From Trebonia sp963836195 (GTDB lineage Bacteria > Actinomycetota > Actinomycetes > Streptosporangiales > Streptosporangiaceae): 64,000 nucleotides of DNA. Under the pieces are notes generated by a model. That model worked only from the letters and a program-made list of their open reading frames with translations. It did no database searches and was not told the origin of the DNA. This document shows positions 1 to 8,448 of the stretch, piece by piece. The DNA lies in the NCBI GenBank assembly GCA_963836195.1, contig CAWIIX010000025.1, positions 1 to 64,000 on the forward strand. The letters run 5' to 3'. Each line of letters begins with the position of its first letter. Positions within the stretch are counted from its first letter, which is position 1. A program made the translations under genes and the position numbers.

Positions 1-1599
1 GCCGGCGAATCCGCTGGTGAAATCGCTGACGTTGAAGAACGAGAGCTGAATCCTGACCGACCCGAGACCGGTGCCCGTCCCCGGCCCCCAGACGATCGCG
101 CCGAAGGTCAGCTGGTCCGAGTCGAGGATCATCGCCACCCGCACGCCGTCCGGCGCGATCTGCAGGGCGGTGACGACGCCGGAGCTGAGGCCCGCCCCGG
201 AGGTCACGGTGGCCTCGATCGGCCTCGTCTGCCTGGTGTTCAGGCCCGCGCCGGCCCGGAACACGAAGATCTGCTCGTTGGCGCCGGTCGAGGACCACAG
301 GTTGTCCGTCGGATCCCAGCTCAACGTCGTGTAACCGGAGCCCTGCTGCGGCTTGAGCGGGCCGTGGATGGGGCCGATGTACAGGTCGCCGTTGCCGCGC
401 AGGGCGGCCAGGTACTTACCGTCCTGGGAGACCGCGATCTGCGTGTAGCCGGGGCCGATCTTGGCGACCCGGGTCTGCTGGCGGGCCACGCCGGCCACGC
501 CGACCCGGTTGCTGTACACCTCCCCGGTGCCGTCGAGGTAGTAGACCAGCTGGCCGGCGGCGGTGGCGCTGGCGCCGGTGGCCGGCCCGGAGCTGGCCTG
601 GGACAGGTTCTCGACCGGGTTGCCCGAGCTGCCGGACGGGGCGAACGCCTTGCCGTTCACGTTCAGCTGGACCGAGGACACCTGGGAGCCGCCCTGGCCC
701 GAGCCGACCAGCGTCCACAGCAGCTGCGACGCCACCTGGGCCTTCTGGGCCTGGCTGATCGCCCCGGTGATGTTGACCGTGGCCAGGTTGTCGGCCAGCG
801 TGGCGGTGACCTTGGCGGCGGGCGGGAAGGCAGTCTCGGTGGCGCCCTCCGCCAGCCAGTCCCCCGGCGGCGACTTCAGGTAGTCCACCAGATTGGTCGT
901 CAGCCTGCTGGCCGAGGCCTGCAGCGGCACGTAGACCGGGTCGGGGACCAGGTAGTGATAGGTCGGGTCGAAGAAGTACAGGTTCCTCAGGTCGTAGTCG
1001 TTCGCGAATTGGGTCTGGGTGAGCAGCAGCACCGACGGCACCGCCGAGATGCGCCACTCGTCGCCGGTCTTCACCAGGTTGAAGTACTGCGGGTCGGAGC
1101 TGTTCGGCCCCGACGCCGACGGGACCGCGTAGGTTCCGTCCTTGGTGGACAGGATCGCCTGGACCGTGCCGTTGACCTCGACCGTCGCCGACGGCGGCGG
1201 CGCGCCCTTCTTGGCGCTGGCCGGGCCCGGCGCCGGCACCGCCGGCTGCGGCACCGAGCTGAGGACGATCGGCCTGCTCTTGTACACGTACGTCGTCGTC
1301 GTCAAGGCCGGGTTCCAGCGCTTGCTCTCCCCCGGCGCCAGGTACCCCCTGGCGACCTGATTCTGGTTGGCGGCGGCGGCGATCAGGAATCCGCTCACGA
1401 TCTGCTGAGGCGTCCAGCCGTCGCCCGGGGGCTGCGCCGAGAACTGCAGGTTCTGGCCGTTCTGACCCCCGGTCTGCTCGGTGACCGGGTAGGAGAGCAC
1501 CGGGCCCGCGTTCGGTATCGACACGCACCCGGTGACCGCGAGGGCGGTCGCCAGCACCGCCAGCACCGCGAGCAGCGGCCGTCGGACCGGGCTACCCAC
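1..1599 (-). CDS. lpqB: Lipoprotein LpqB, partner of the MtrAB two-component system (3' end outside window)
   Basis: LpqB is an exported lipoprotein that modulates the MtrB sensor kinase and envelope homeostasis in actinobacteria. I translated this frame directly. It opens with GTG at 1599 and gives a short basic N-terminus (VGSPVRRPLLAVLAVL), a hydrophobic core and a lipobox ending VTGC, so Cys25 would be the lipidated residue. A GerMN-like middle follows, then a WD/propeller-like C-terminal half with segments such as VAVSQDGKYLAALRGNGD. It stays open for 533 codons to the window edge, so it is truncated by the window and not broken. The GTG start overlaps the end of mtrB by 8 bases, as in the conserved mtrA-mtrB-lpqB operon. 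The identity rests on order and domain pattern. Confidence 0.93.
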   Translation of the reverse strand, partial: MGSPVRRPLLAVLAVLATALAVTGCVSIPNAGPVLSYPVTEQTGGQNGQNLQFSAQPPGDGWTPQQIVSGFLIAAAANQNQVARGYLAPGESKRWNPALTTTTYVYKSRPIVLSSVPQPAVPAPGPASAKKGAPPPSATVEVNGTVQAILSTKDGTYAVPSASGPNSSDPQYFNLVKTGDEWRISAVPSVLLLTQTQFANDYDLRNLYFFDPTYHYLVPDPVYVPLQASASRLTTNLVDYLKSPPGDWLAEGATETAFPPAAKVTATLADNLATVNITGAISQAQKAQVASQLLWTLVGSGQGGSQVSSVQLNVNGKAFAPSGSSGNPVENLSQASSGPATGASATAAGQLVYYLDGTGEVYSNRVGVAGVARQQTRVAKIGPGYTQIAVSQDGKYLAALRGNGDLYIGPIHGPLKPQQGSGYTTLSWDPTDNLWSSTGANEQIFVFRAGAGLNTRQTRPIEATVTSGAGLSSGVVTALQIAPDGVRVAMILDSDQLTFGAIVWGPGTGTGLGSVRIQLSFFNVSDFTSGFAG

Positions 1600-3541
1600 G
1601 TCCGCCGCCGGTAAGGTCGGTCTCGAGGACGGTGACGATGCTGGTGGCGATCTCGGCCTCATCCGGGCCGAGCGGGAGCGGCGACCCCGCCAGCGGCTGC
1701 CCCGCCTCCCTCGGCACGGTCAGCCGGAAGACCGAGCCCCGGCCCTTCTCTCCCCACGCCTGCAGCCAGCCGCCGTGCAGCCGCGCGTCCTCCAGGGAGA
1801 TCGCCAGCCCGAGGCCGGTCCCTCCGACCGTGCGGGCGCGCGACGGGTCGGCCCGCCAGAACCGCTCGAAGACCAGGAGCTCCTCGCCCGGGCCCAGCCC
1901 TACCCCGTGGTCGCGGACCGCGATCGCGACCGTGTCCCGGTCGGCCGCCACCGTCACCACGACGTCCCGTCCCTCGCCGTGCTCGACGGCGTTGACCAGC
2001 AGGTTACGAAGGATCCGCTCCACTCGGCGGCGGTCGACCTCGGCCATGCAGGCCTGCGCGGGCAGCCGGAACTCGATTCGGCAGCCGCGGCGCTCGGCGA
2101 GCTGCTGCGCGTCGTCGGCGCTTCTGCGCACGATGTCGGAGATGTCGGCCAGCTCGGCGTCAAGCGTGGCCACGTTGGCGTCGTGCCTGCTCATCTCCAG
2201 CAGGTCGGTCAGCAGGGTCTCGAACCGCTCGATCTGGCTCTGCAGCAGCTCGGCCGAGCGGGCGGCGGCGGGATCGAGCTGCTCCCTCGACTCGAAGAGG
2301 ATCTCGGCCGCCATCCTGATCGTGGTCATCGGCGTTCTGAGCTCGTGCGAGACGTCGGAGACGAACTGCCGCTGCGCCTTGGAGAGCTCCTCGAGCTCCT
2401 GCAGCTTCTCCTGGAGGCTGGCCGCCATGTCGTTGAATGACGAGGCGAGCGAGCCGAGGTCGTCCTTGCCGCCGACCGCCATCCGCTCCTCGAGCCGGCC
2501 CGCCGCCACCCGTTGCGCGGCCCGCGCCGCGTGCCTGACCGGCAGCACGACCCACCGGGTGACGAGCGAGGCGATGGCCGCGAGGAGCAGCACCAGGGCG
2601 ATCCCGGCGCCGATCAGCGTCGTCTGGACCAGCTGCAGCGTCTGCTGCTCGTTGTCGAGCGGGAAGAAATAGTAGAGCTGGTACCAGTTGCCGAGCGGCG
2701 CGCCGACGACGATGGCGGGCTTGCTCTGGCCGTCGGTGAGGACGAGCTCGGTCGGTGCGTAGTAAAGAATCGTCTGCGTCGCCTTGCCGTCGGGCGCGGC
2801 GGCCGCCTGCGAGGCCTGCAGCCTCTGCTCGGCCGCAACGTCGTTGAGCAGCGTCTGCGGCAGCGAGGCGGCCGAGACGCCGGTGGTGCCCCACTCGGCC
2901 CCGAACCCGTGCTCGGCCTGCAGGCTCGCGTTCGGGCCGATGGCCAGGTAGTACCTGATCGAGCTGCTGTTACTCGGCTGCAGGGCGCTGGCGACGGAGT
3001 TCATGAACGTCTCGGCGTCGGACCCGCGGGCCGGCTCGCTGTTCACGCCGGACTGGGCCCGGGCGGTGTTCAGCCCAGCCAGCATCTGGGTCCTGGCCGA
3101 GCTCTCGGCGTTGGCGACCAGGCCCTGGTTGATCTGCTCGGTGAGGAAGAAGCCGAGGACGGCGATCACCGCCGCCGAGATCACCAGCGTGGTCCCCACC
3201 ACCCGCAGCTGCAGGGACCGATGCCAGCGGTACCTGATCTTGGCGATGACGAGATGCTGGACGCGCAGCAGCGACCGGATCAGGATGGTCAGCCGGTGCG
3301 GAAGCCAGCTGACGGTCCAGCGCACCCACTTCCGGCGGCGCAGCGCCATCTCCCACGCCTCGCGCACATCGCGGCGCTCACGGTGCTCGGCGTGCTCGCC
3401 GGGCTCGTGGTGCGACTCCGGGGCGGGCTCGAGCGGAGCCGGGGCCAGCCCGGAGGCGGACGCCGCAGGGGGCCCGGGCACGACGGCATCTGGCGCGGGC
3501 GGCAGGCCGACCGCGTCGGAATTAACCGCAGACCACTCCAT
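1592..3541 (-). CDS. mtrB: Sensor histidine kinase MtrB
   Basis: This is the membrane kinase that phosphorylates MtrA, controlling cell-wall and cell-division genes. The 649-residue protein has a Pro/Glu-rich cytoplasmic extension (about 1-60), a first membrane segment near 113-133, an extracytoplasmic sensor region and a second membrane segment near 308-330. A HAMP linker (about 330-382) leads to the HisKA domain, with phospho-acceptor His399 in VSDVSHELRTPMTT, and to an ATPase domain with the N box NLLVNAVEHG and the G box VGGTGLGLAI. The start is an ATG 7 bases after the mtrA stop, and the 3' end overlaps lpqB. The length and order match actinobacterial MtrB. Confidence 0.97.
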   Translation of the reverse strand: MEWSAVNSDAVGLPPAPDAVVPGPPAASASGLAPAPLEPAPESHHEPGEHAEHRERRDVREAWEMALRRRKWVRWTVSWLPHRLTILIRSLLRVQHLVIAKIRYRWHRSLQLRVVGTTLVISAAVIAVLGFFLTEQINQGLVANAESSARTQMLAGLNTARAQSGVNSEPARGSDAETFMNSVASALQPSNSSSIRYYLAIGPNASLQAEHGFGAEWGTTGVSAASLPQTLLNDVAAEQRLQASQAAAAPDGKATQTILYYAPTELVLTDGQSKPAIVVGAPLGNWYQLYYFFPLDNEQQTLQLVQTTLIGAGIALVLLLAAIASLVTRWVVLPVRHAARAAQRVAAGRLEERMAVGGKDDLGSLASSFNDMAASLQEKLQELEELSKAQRQFVSDVSHELRTPMTTIRMAAEILFESREQLDPAAARSAELLQSQIERFETLLTDLLEMSRHDANVATLDAELADISDIVRRSADDAQQLAERRGCRIEFRLPAQACMAEVDRRRVERILRNLLVNAVEHGEGRDVVVTVAADRDTVAIAVRDHGVGLGPGEELLVFERFWRADPSRARTVGGTGLGLAISLEDARLHGGWLQAWGEKGRGSVFRLTVPREAGQPLAGSPLPLGPDEAEIATSIVTVLETDLTGGGRG

Positions 3542-3548
3542 CCGCCGA

Positions 3549-4235
3549 TCAGCCAGGTCCCGCCTTGTATCCGACGCCGCGCACGGTGACCACGATCTCG
3601 GGGTGCTCGGGGTCCTTCTCGATCTTGGCCCGCAGGCGCTGCACGTGCACGTTCACCAGCCGCGTGTCGGCCGCGTGGCGATAGCCCCAGACCTGCTCGA
3701 GCAGCACCTCGCGGGTGAAGACCTGGCGCGGCTTGCGGGCGAGGGCGACTAGCAGGTCGAACTCGAGCGGCGTGAGGCTGAGCGTCTCGCCGCTGCGCTT
3801 GACCGAGTGGCCCGCGACGTCGATCGCCACGTCGCCGATCTGCAGCATCTCCGGCGCGGGGTCGTCCGTCCGCCGCAGCCGCGCCTTGATCCTGGCCACG
3901 AGCTCTCGTGACTTGAACGGCTTGAGTATGTAGTCGTCCGCGCCCGACTCAAGCCCGACGACCACGTCCACGGTGTCGGTCTTGGCCGTCAGCATGACGA
4001 TCGGCACGCCCGACTCGCCCCTGATCTGCCGGCACACGTCGATACCGTCGGTGCCCGGCAGCATCAGGTCAAGCAGCACCAGATCCGGCCGGGTGTCGCG
4101 GAAGGCCTCAAGCGCCTTATCCCCGTCGGCGACGAACGTCGGCTCGAATCCCTCACCGCGGAGGACGATGCCGAGCATCTCCGCCAGCGCCGCGTCGTCA
4201 TCGACGACTAGCACGCGTCCCTTCATGGGCCCCAT
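3549..4235 (-). CDS. mtrA: DNA-binding response regulator MtrA
   Basis: This is an OmpR-family response regulator, essential in mycobacteria and a developmental regulator in Streptomyces. It has 228 residues, the same length as M. tuberculosis MtrA from memory. The receiver domain has the acidic pocket DDD at 12-14 and phospho-acceptor Asp56 in LVLLDLMLPG. The C-terminal winged helix carries the signature LTPLEFDLLVALARKPRQVF and ends VRGVGYKAGPG. A second ATG three codons in (M4) is an alternative start. It is first in the mtrA-mtrB-lpqB operon, and its promoter must lie in the 540-base gap upstream. Confidence 0.98.
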   Translation of the reverse strand: MGPMKGRVLVVDDDAALAEMLGIVLRGEGFEPTFVADGDKALEAFRDTRPDLVLLDLMLPGTDGIDVCRQIRGESGVPIVMLTAKTDTVDVVVGLESGADDYILKPFKSRELVARIKARLRRTDDPAPEMLQIGDVAIDVAGHSVKRSGETLSLTPLEFDLLVALARKPRQVFTREVLLEQVWGYRHAADTRLVNVHVQRLRAKIEKDPEHPEIVVTVRGVGYKAGPG

Positions 4236-4775
4236 CGTTCCATGTGTTTTGCTCCAAGCGAGCGCTCACGGCGGCAGACGGTCCTGCCCGCCGCTTGACC
4301 CGCCACCACCATGCGCAGGTTAACCCCTTTTTACCAGCTCCGCACCACCAGCGAGCCCGTTTGACGGTACGCGCCGCCGGCGCCCCGCGCATCCCGGCCG
4401 AGGTCGGATCGGACCGCAGCCGGCCACGCGGCCCTGCCGTTGCCGCCGCCGGCAAGATACGGACATACTCGGATATTAGACCTTAGGAGCTTAATAGCAT
4501 TATTATCATCCTTTTATCGTAACCACTGCTAAGCATAATACGTTAACCGCCTGAAACGGCCGCGAAAACGCATCATAGCTGGTCAGGACGCCCTACGACA
4601 CCACCCCCTAGACAGCCGGGGGACGGGGTCGATTGCCAGAGATAACCTACCGGTCGCACCGGCCCGAGACGGGTAGATAGAGCAGTCGCGGGTAGGTAGG
4701 CGACGTTCGCGATTGCGGAAAAAGGATATTACTGGCATACGGCTGGTAATTGGCGAAAGGCAACCGGGGGGAATC
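4236..4775. promoter_or_regulatory. Divergent intergenic region between mtrA and the Q/G-rich gene
   Basis: There is no convincing gene in these 540 bases. The stretch 4480-4590 is markedly AT-rich against its surroundings (for example ttaatagcattattatcatc) and must carry the mtrA promoter leftward and that of the Q/G-rich gene rightward. It contains GTAACC at about 4519 and GTTAACC at about 4544. GTAAC-type elements have been described for MtrA sites in Streptomyces, so autoregulation is possible, but the spacing here is not a standard direct repeat. No clear -35/-10 pair could be fixed by eye. Confidence 0.4.
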
Positions 4776-5405
4776 GTGGGTATCTTCGACAGGGCCAAGA
4801 ACAAGGCTGAGGACGAGGCCGAGAACCAGCAGCAGGACATGGGCCAGCAGGACACGGGCCAGCAGGGCGGCATGCAAGACAGCCAGCAGGGCGGGATGCA
4901 GACCGCACGGGACACGATCGGCCGGCAGGGCGGCGGCCAGGGCCAGGGCATGAGCCAGGGTCAAGGCCAGAGCGGCCAGGGCATGGGCCAGGGGCAGCAG
5001 GGCATGGGCCAGCAGGGCATGGGCCAGAGCGGCCAGGACATGGGCCAGGGCCAGCAGGGCATGGGGGAGCAGGGGATGGGCCAGCAGGGCATGGGCCAGA
5101 GCGGCCAGGACATGGGCCAGGGGCAGCAGGGCATGGGGCAGCAGGGCATGGGGCAGCAGGGCATGGGCCAGCAGGGCATGGGGCAGAGCCAGCAGGGCAT
5201 GGGGCAAAGCGGCCAGGACCAGGACCAGCGGGGCATGGGACGGGACCAGGACCAGGACCAGGACCAGGACCGGGACCAGCAGGGCAGGGCGCAGAGCGGG
5301 CAGGGGCAGGGGCAGGGGATGAGCCAGGGTCAGGGCCAGAGCGGCCAGGGCCAGGGCCAGAGCCAGAGCCAGCAGGGCGGCCAAGGCCGAGGCCAGGGCT
5401 GGTAG
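4776..5405 (+). CDS. Low-complexity Gln/Gly/Met repeat protein of unknown function
   Basis: The start is set at GTG 4776, preceded by a G-rich ribosome-binding stretch (ccgggggga); this gives 209 residues. The N-terminus, VGIFDRAKNKAEDEAENQQQ, is charged and helical and resembles the starts of small actinobacterial stress or antitoxin-like proteins (MGIFDKAK type). The rest is almost entirely Gln, Gly, Met, Ser and Asp in imperfect repeats (GQQGMGQQGMGQ, SGQDMGQGQQ), with a QDQDQDQD run near the end and a single terminal Trp. No membrane segment or catalytic motif is visible. It is predicted to be disordered. A hydrophobic antisense reading of the same bases is an artefact. I do not recognise a function. 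Confidence 0.6.
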   Translation: MGIFDRAKNKAEDEAENQQQDMGQQDTGQQGGMQDSQQGGMQTARDTIGRQGGGQGQGMSQGQGQSGQGMGQGQQGMGQQGMGQSGQDMGQGQQGMGEQGMGQQGMGQSGQDMGQGQQGMGQQGMGQQGMGQQGMGQSQQGMGQSGQDQDQRGMGRDQDQDQDQDRDQQGRAQSGQGQGQGMSQGQGQSGQGQGQSQSQQGGQGRGQGW

Positions 5406-5419
5406 CGACCCGAAGGGAA

Positions 5420-5449
5420 CACGCTCACGTCCGGGCGACGTGACGCGTG
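5420..5449 (+). terminator. Hairpin after the Q/G-rich gene
   Basis: Fifteen bases after the stop lies the inverted repeat CACGC-TCACGTC, a 5-base loop (cgggc) and GACGTGA-c-GCGTG. It lacks a T tract, as is common for terminators in GC-rich actinobacteria. It separates the gene from the ung transcription unit. Confidence 0.35.
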
Positions 5450-5509
5450 CCCCAACCGCACACGCTGAGCTGGAAGCCTGGCGCCGGCGGGCGCACTAGA
5501 GTTCTGTGC

Positions 5510-6184
5510 ATGCCGGAGCCGTTGAACAAGGTCGTCGAGGCGGGCTGGGCGGACGCCCTCGAACCAGTTGCCGATCAGATCACCAGGATGGGCGCCTTCC
5601 TGCGGGCCGAGATCGCCGCCGGACGGCGGTACCTTCCGGCCGGGGAGAACGTGCTCCGGGCCTTCACCCAGCCCTTTGCGGACGTGCGGGTGCTGATCAT
5701 GGGCCAGGACCCGTACCCGACGCCCGGCCACCCGGTCGGCCTCAGCTTCTCCGTCGACCCGGGCGTGAGGCGGCTGCCGGGCTCGCTGCTCAACATCTTC
5801 CGCGAGTACTCGCAGGACCTGGGCTACCCGGCGCCGGCCACGGGCGATCTCACCCCGTGGGCGGAGCGCGGCGTGCTGCTGCTCAACCGGGTACTCACGG
5901 TCGAGCCGGGCAAGCCCGGCAGCCACCGCGGCAAGGGCTGGGAGGAGGTCACCGAACAGGCGATCCGCGCCCTCGTCGCGCGCGATAAGCCGCTGGTCGC
6001 CATCTTGTGGGGGCGCGACGCCAGGAACCTCGCCCCGATGCTGGGGAGCACGCCGATCATCGAGTCGGCCCACCCGAGCCCGATGTCCGCGCACAGCGGA
6101 TTCTTCGGCACGCGGCCGTTCAGCCGGGCCAACCAGCTGCTCGAATCCGGCGGCGCCGCGCCGGTTGACTGGAAGCTGCCCTAA
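5510..6184 (+). CDS. ung: Uracil-DNA glycosylase, family 1
   Basis: This enzyme removes uracil from DNA by hydrolysing the N-glycosidic bond and starts base-excision repair. With the ATG at 5510 the protein has 224 residues, normal for UNG. The catalytic water-activating Asp67 lies in GQDPYPTPGHPVGLSFS. The uracil-binding and leucine-loop motif with His188 is HPSPMSAHSGFFG. LLLNRVLTVEPGKPGSH is also characteristic. An upstream in-frame start at 5447 would add an unlikely 21-residue leader. The next gene starts 5 bases after the stop, so the two are probably cotranscribed. Confidence 0.96.
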   Translation: MPEPLNKVVEAGWADALEPVADQITRMGAFLRAEIAAGRRYLPAGENVLRAFTQPFADVRVLIMGQDPYPTPGHPVGLSFSVDPGVRRLPGSLLNIFREYSQDLGYPAPATGDLTPWAERGVLLLNRVLTVEPGKPGSHRGKGWEEVTEQAIRALVARDKPLVAILWGRDARNLAPMLGSTPIIESAHPSPMSAHSGFFGTRPFSRANQLLESGGAAPVDWKLP

Positions 6185-6189
6185 GGGCG

Positions 6190-7008
6190 GTGCGCTACGA
6201 CCCTTCGTTCTACGGTGGCGCGGCTGTCCACTACCGGCGCGGAAGGCCTCCCTACTCGCCCCGGCTCGAGGGTCTCCTCGCAGCGGAATTCGGCCTCGAT
6301 GGCGGCGGGAGGCTCCTGGACGTCGGGTGCGGTCCCGGCATCCTCACCGTGCGACTGGCCCGCCTGTTTGCGGGCGCCGTCGGCCTTGACCCCGATCCGG
6401 CGATGATCGCCGAGGGCCGCCGGGCCGCCCGGGAGCGGGACATCGCGAACATCACCTGGATCAAGGCCCGGGCCGAGGAGCTTCCGGCGGTCGCGCCCGG
6501 GCCGTACCGACTGGTCACGTTCGGCCAGTCGTTCTACTGGACGGACGAGGTTCCGGTCGCCGAGGCGGTGTACGACATGGTGGAGCCGGGCGGCGGCCTG
6601 GTCCTCGTTGGTCACCAGGCCGAGGGGCGGGCCATCCCGCCGAGCCCCGGGCCGCCGCCCATTCCGCACGACGAGATCGGAGAGCTGGTGCGGAGGTATC
6701 TCGGACCGACAAGGCGGGCGGGCCAGGGCGCCGCGCCGGTTCAGGAGCTCAACCTCGAGGACGCCCTTGCCCGTACCCGGTTCGGCGCGCCACGGGTGAT
6801 CCTCGCCCCCGGCGTCCCCGATCGCGTGCAGGATATCGAGGCCGTACTGTCCAACTACTTCTCCATGTCTTATGCCGCGCCGCACCTGTTCGGCGACCGG
6901 GTCGAGGAATTCGCGGGCGAGGTGCGAGACCTGCTGAGGGAGCGCTCTCCCGAGGGCGTCTTCTGGGACTGGCCCGGTGACACTGCCGTGATGGTCGTCC
7001 GCAAGTGA
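6190..7008 (+). CDS. Class I SAM-dependent methyltransferase
   Basis: This 272-residue soluble protein starts with GTG 5 bases after ung. The SAM-binding motif I, LLDVGCGPGILT, spans about residues 42-53. The acidic end of strand 2 is VGLDPDP, motif post-I reads IKARAEELP, and FGQSFYWTD fits motif IV. The C-terminal part contains a helical cap typical of the UbiE/COQ5-like Methyltransf_11 group. The substrate cannot be deduced. The coupling with ung looks positional. Confidence 0.85.
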   Translation: MRYDPSFYGGAAVHYRRGRPPYSPRLEGLLAAEFGLDGGGRLLDVGCGPGILTVRLARLFAGAVGLDPDPAMIAEGRRAARERDIANITWIKARAEELPAVAPGPYRLVTFGQSFYWTDEVPVAEAVYDMVEPGGGLVLVGHQAEGRAIPPSPGPPPIPHDEIGELVRRYLGPTRRAGQGAAPVQELNLEDALARTRFGAPRVILAPGVPDRVQDIEAVLSNYFSMSYAAPHLFGDRVEEFAGEVRDLLRERSPEGVFWDWPGDTAVMVVRK

Positions 7009-7092
7009 CGGAAGGCCGGCCGGGGTCGGCCCCGGGGACTACCCCTCCGGGCGGACGCGGCTGATGCCCCGGTGAACGTAACCTGAGTAACC

Positions 7093-8448
7093 GTGGGAAG
7101 CGAGTCCTTGACTGGGACCGACGGCGCCGAGCAAACCGGGCAGCCGCTCCAGTCGCCTGAGCACGACCAAGAGCACCGGCACCCCGCCGCGTCGGCCGGT
7201 CATTTTGACCTGCCCAGCCGACGGGCGATGACCTGGTGGTTCGGGGCGTTCACGGTCTACGCGGGGGTGACCATCCTCACCGGGCACGCCGACGGCACCT
7301 GGGCGGCCTGGGCCTGCGGCGGCTACGCGGTGACGACGATCCTGCTGCTGGTCACCAGGAACTGGGTAGTCCCGCTGGCGGCGGCGGCCGGCGGTGCGCT
7401 CATCGCGCCGCTGCTCTGGCTGATCACGAGGGCGGCCCCCACCGGCGAAGTGGTCGTCATCAGCCAGTCGGCGAGCTACCTGCTCAAGCACGGCACCCCG
7501 TACCTGCCGCAGAGCCTGCTGACGGGCTGGGAGTCCTACAACCCGTACCTGCCGTTCATGGAGATCTTCGGCCTGCCGCGATCGGCCGGGCTGGGCGGGG
7601 TGCTTGGCGACCCGAGGATCTGGACCACGCTGGTCACGGTCGCGGCCCTGGCGGCCGCGTTCGCGGTTGTCTCGCCGCACCCGATCCGCGACTGCGCTCA
7701 CTGCCGTAACCGCCTCCTGTGGCTGACCACCGTCGCCGTCGTCTCGCCGGTGATCGCGTTCCCGCTCTCGGTCGGCGTCACCGACCCGCCGGTGATCGGG
7801 CTGACCTGCCTGACGCTCGCCCTCGCGTACCGGAACCGGCTGGTGTGGGCTGGCCTCGTGCTCGCGCTGGCGTGCGCGATGAAGACCACCGCGTGGGCGG
7901 TGATCCCGGTACTCGGGGTGATGGCGTGGGTCCGGTACGCGCCCCGCGCGGCCGTCCGGTTCGCCGCCTCCGCGATCGGGCTGACCGCGGTGCTGGCGGC
8001 CGTCGGCGCGCCCGCCGCGCTCGCGTCGCCCAGCGCGGTCAACGCGGTCAAGCAGAACCTGATCGAGTACCCGCTCGGCGCGACCAAGTACAAGACGCCC
8101 GCCCAGAGCCCGCTCCCGGGCCACCTCATCGCCGAACTCGGCCGGGCCGGCCACGCGGCGGCGGTGGCGCTGATGGTCATCGCGGTGCTGGCGTTCGTCG
8201 CCTGGCTGCTGCTGCGCCCGCCGCGCGACGTCCGCGACGTCGCGTTCCGGCTCGCGGTCGGCTACGCGGCCCTGTTCACGCTGGACCCGTCGACCAGGTT
8301 CGGCTACTACGCCTACCCGCTGGCGCTCCTCGGCTGGCTGGCGCTGACGCCGTCCGACGCCGGCCGCTCGGGGCTGTCGTGGCTGACCGACGCCCTCGCT
8401 AAGAGCCGGTTCGCCAGCTTGCCAGGTAGGAGCGCTGGGCCGGGGTGA
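7093..8448 (+). CDS. Polytopic membrane protein, GT87-like (mannosyltransferase-type)
   Basis: The protein has 451 residues from GTG 7093. A polar, His-rich N-terminus (about 1-45) is followed by about ten hydrophobic segments, including WWFGAFTVYAGVTIL, VVPLAAAAGGALIAPLLWLI and AAAVALMVIAVLAFVAWLLL. Loops such as YLLKHGTPYLP and ESYNPYLPFME resemble DUF2029/GT87 polyprenol-phosphate-sugar transferases. No catalytic residue can be assigned with certainty, so a transporter-like membrane protein is an alternative. Its last 50 bases overlap the convergent SAH-hydrolase-like gene. Confidence 0.6.
   Translation: MGSESLTGTDGAEQTGQPLQSPEHDQEHRHPAASAGHFDLPSRRAMTWWFGAFTVYAGVTILTGHADGTWAAWACGGYAVTTILLLVTRNWVVPLAAAAGGALIAPLLWLITRAAPTGEVVVISQSASYLLKHGTPYLPQSLLTGWESYNPYLPFMEIFGLPRSAGLGGVLGDPRIWTTLVTVAALAAAFAVVSPHPIRDCAHCRNRLLWLTTVAVVSPVIAFPLSVGVTDPPVIGLTCLTLALAYRNRLVWAGLVLALACAMKTTAWAVIPVLGVMAWVRYAPRAAVRFAASAIGLTAVLAAVGAPAALASPSAVNAVKQNLIEYPLGATKYKTPAQSPLPGHLIAELGRAGHAAAVALMVIAVLAFVAWLLLRPPRDVRDVAFRLAVGYAALFTLDPSTRFGYYAYPLALLGWLALTPSDAGRSGLSWLTDALAKSRFASLPGRSAGPG

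Noticed and set aside
364..1614. Long plus-strand and second minus-strand open frames over lpqB
   Set aside because: They are Arg/Gly/His-rich shadows. The true lpqB frame, with signal peptide and lipobox, runs from GTG 1599 to the window edge.
4647..5384. Minus-strand Ala/Leu-rich hydrophobic frame opposite the Q/G-rich gene
   Set aside because: It is the mirror reading of CAG/GGC repeats. It has no start signal and does not resemble real membrane proteins.
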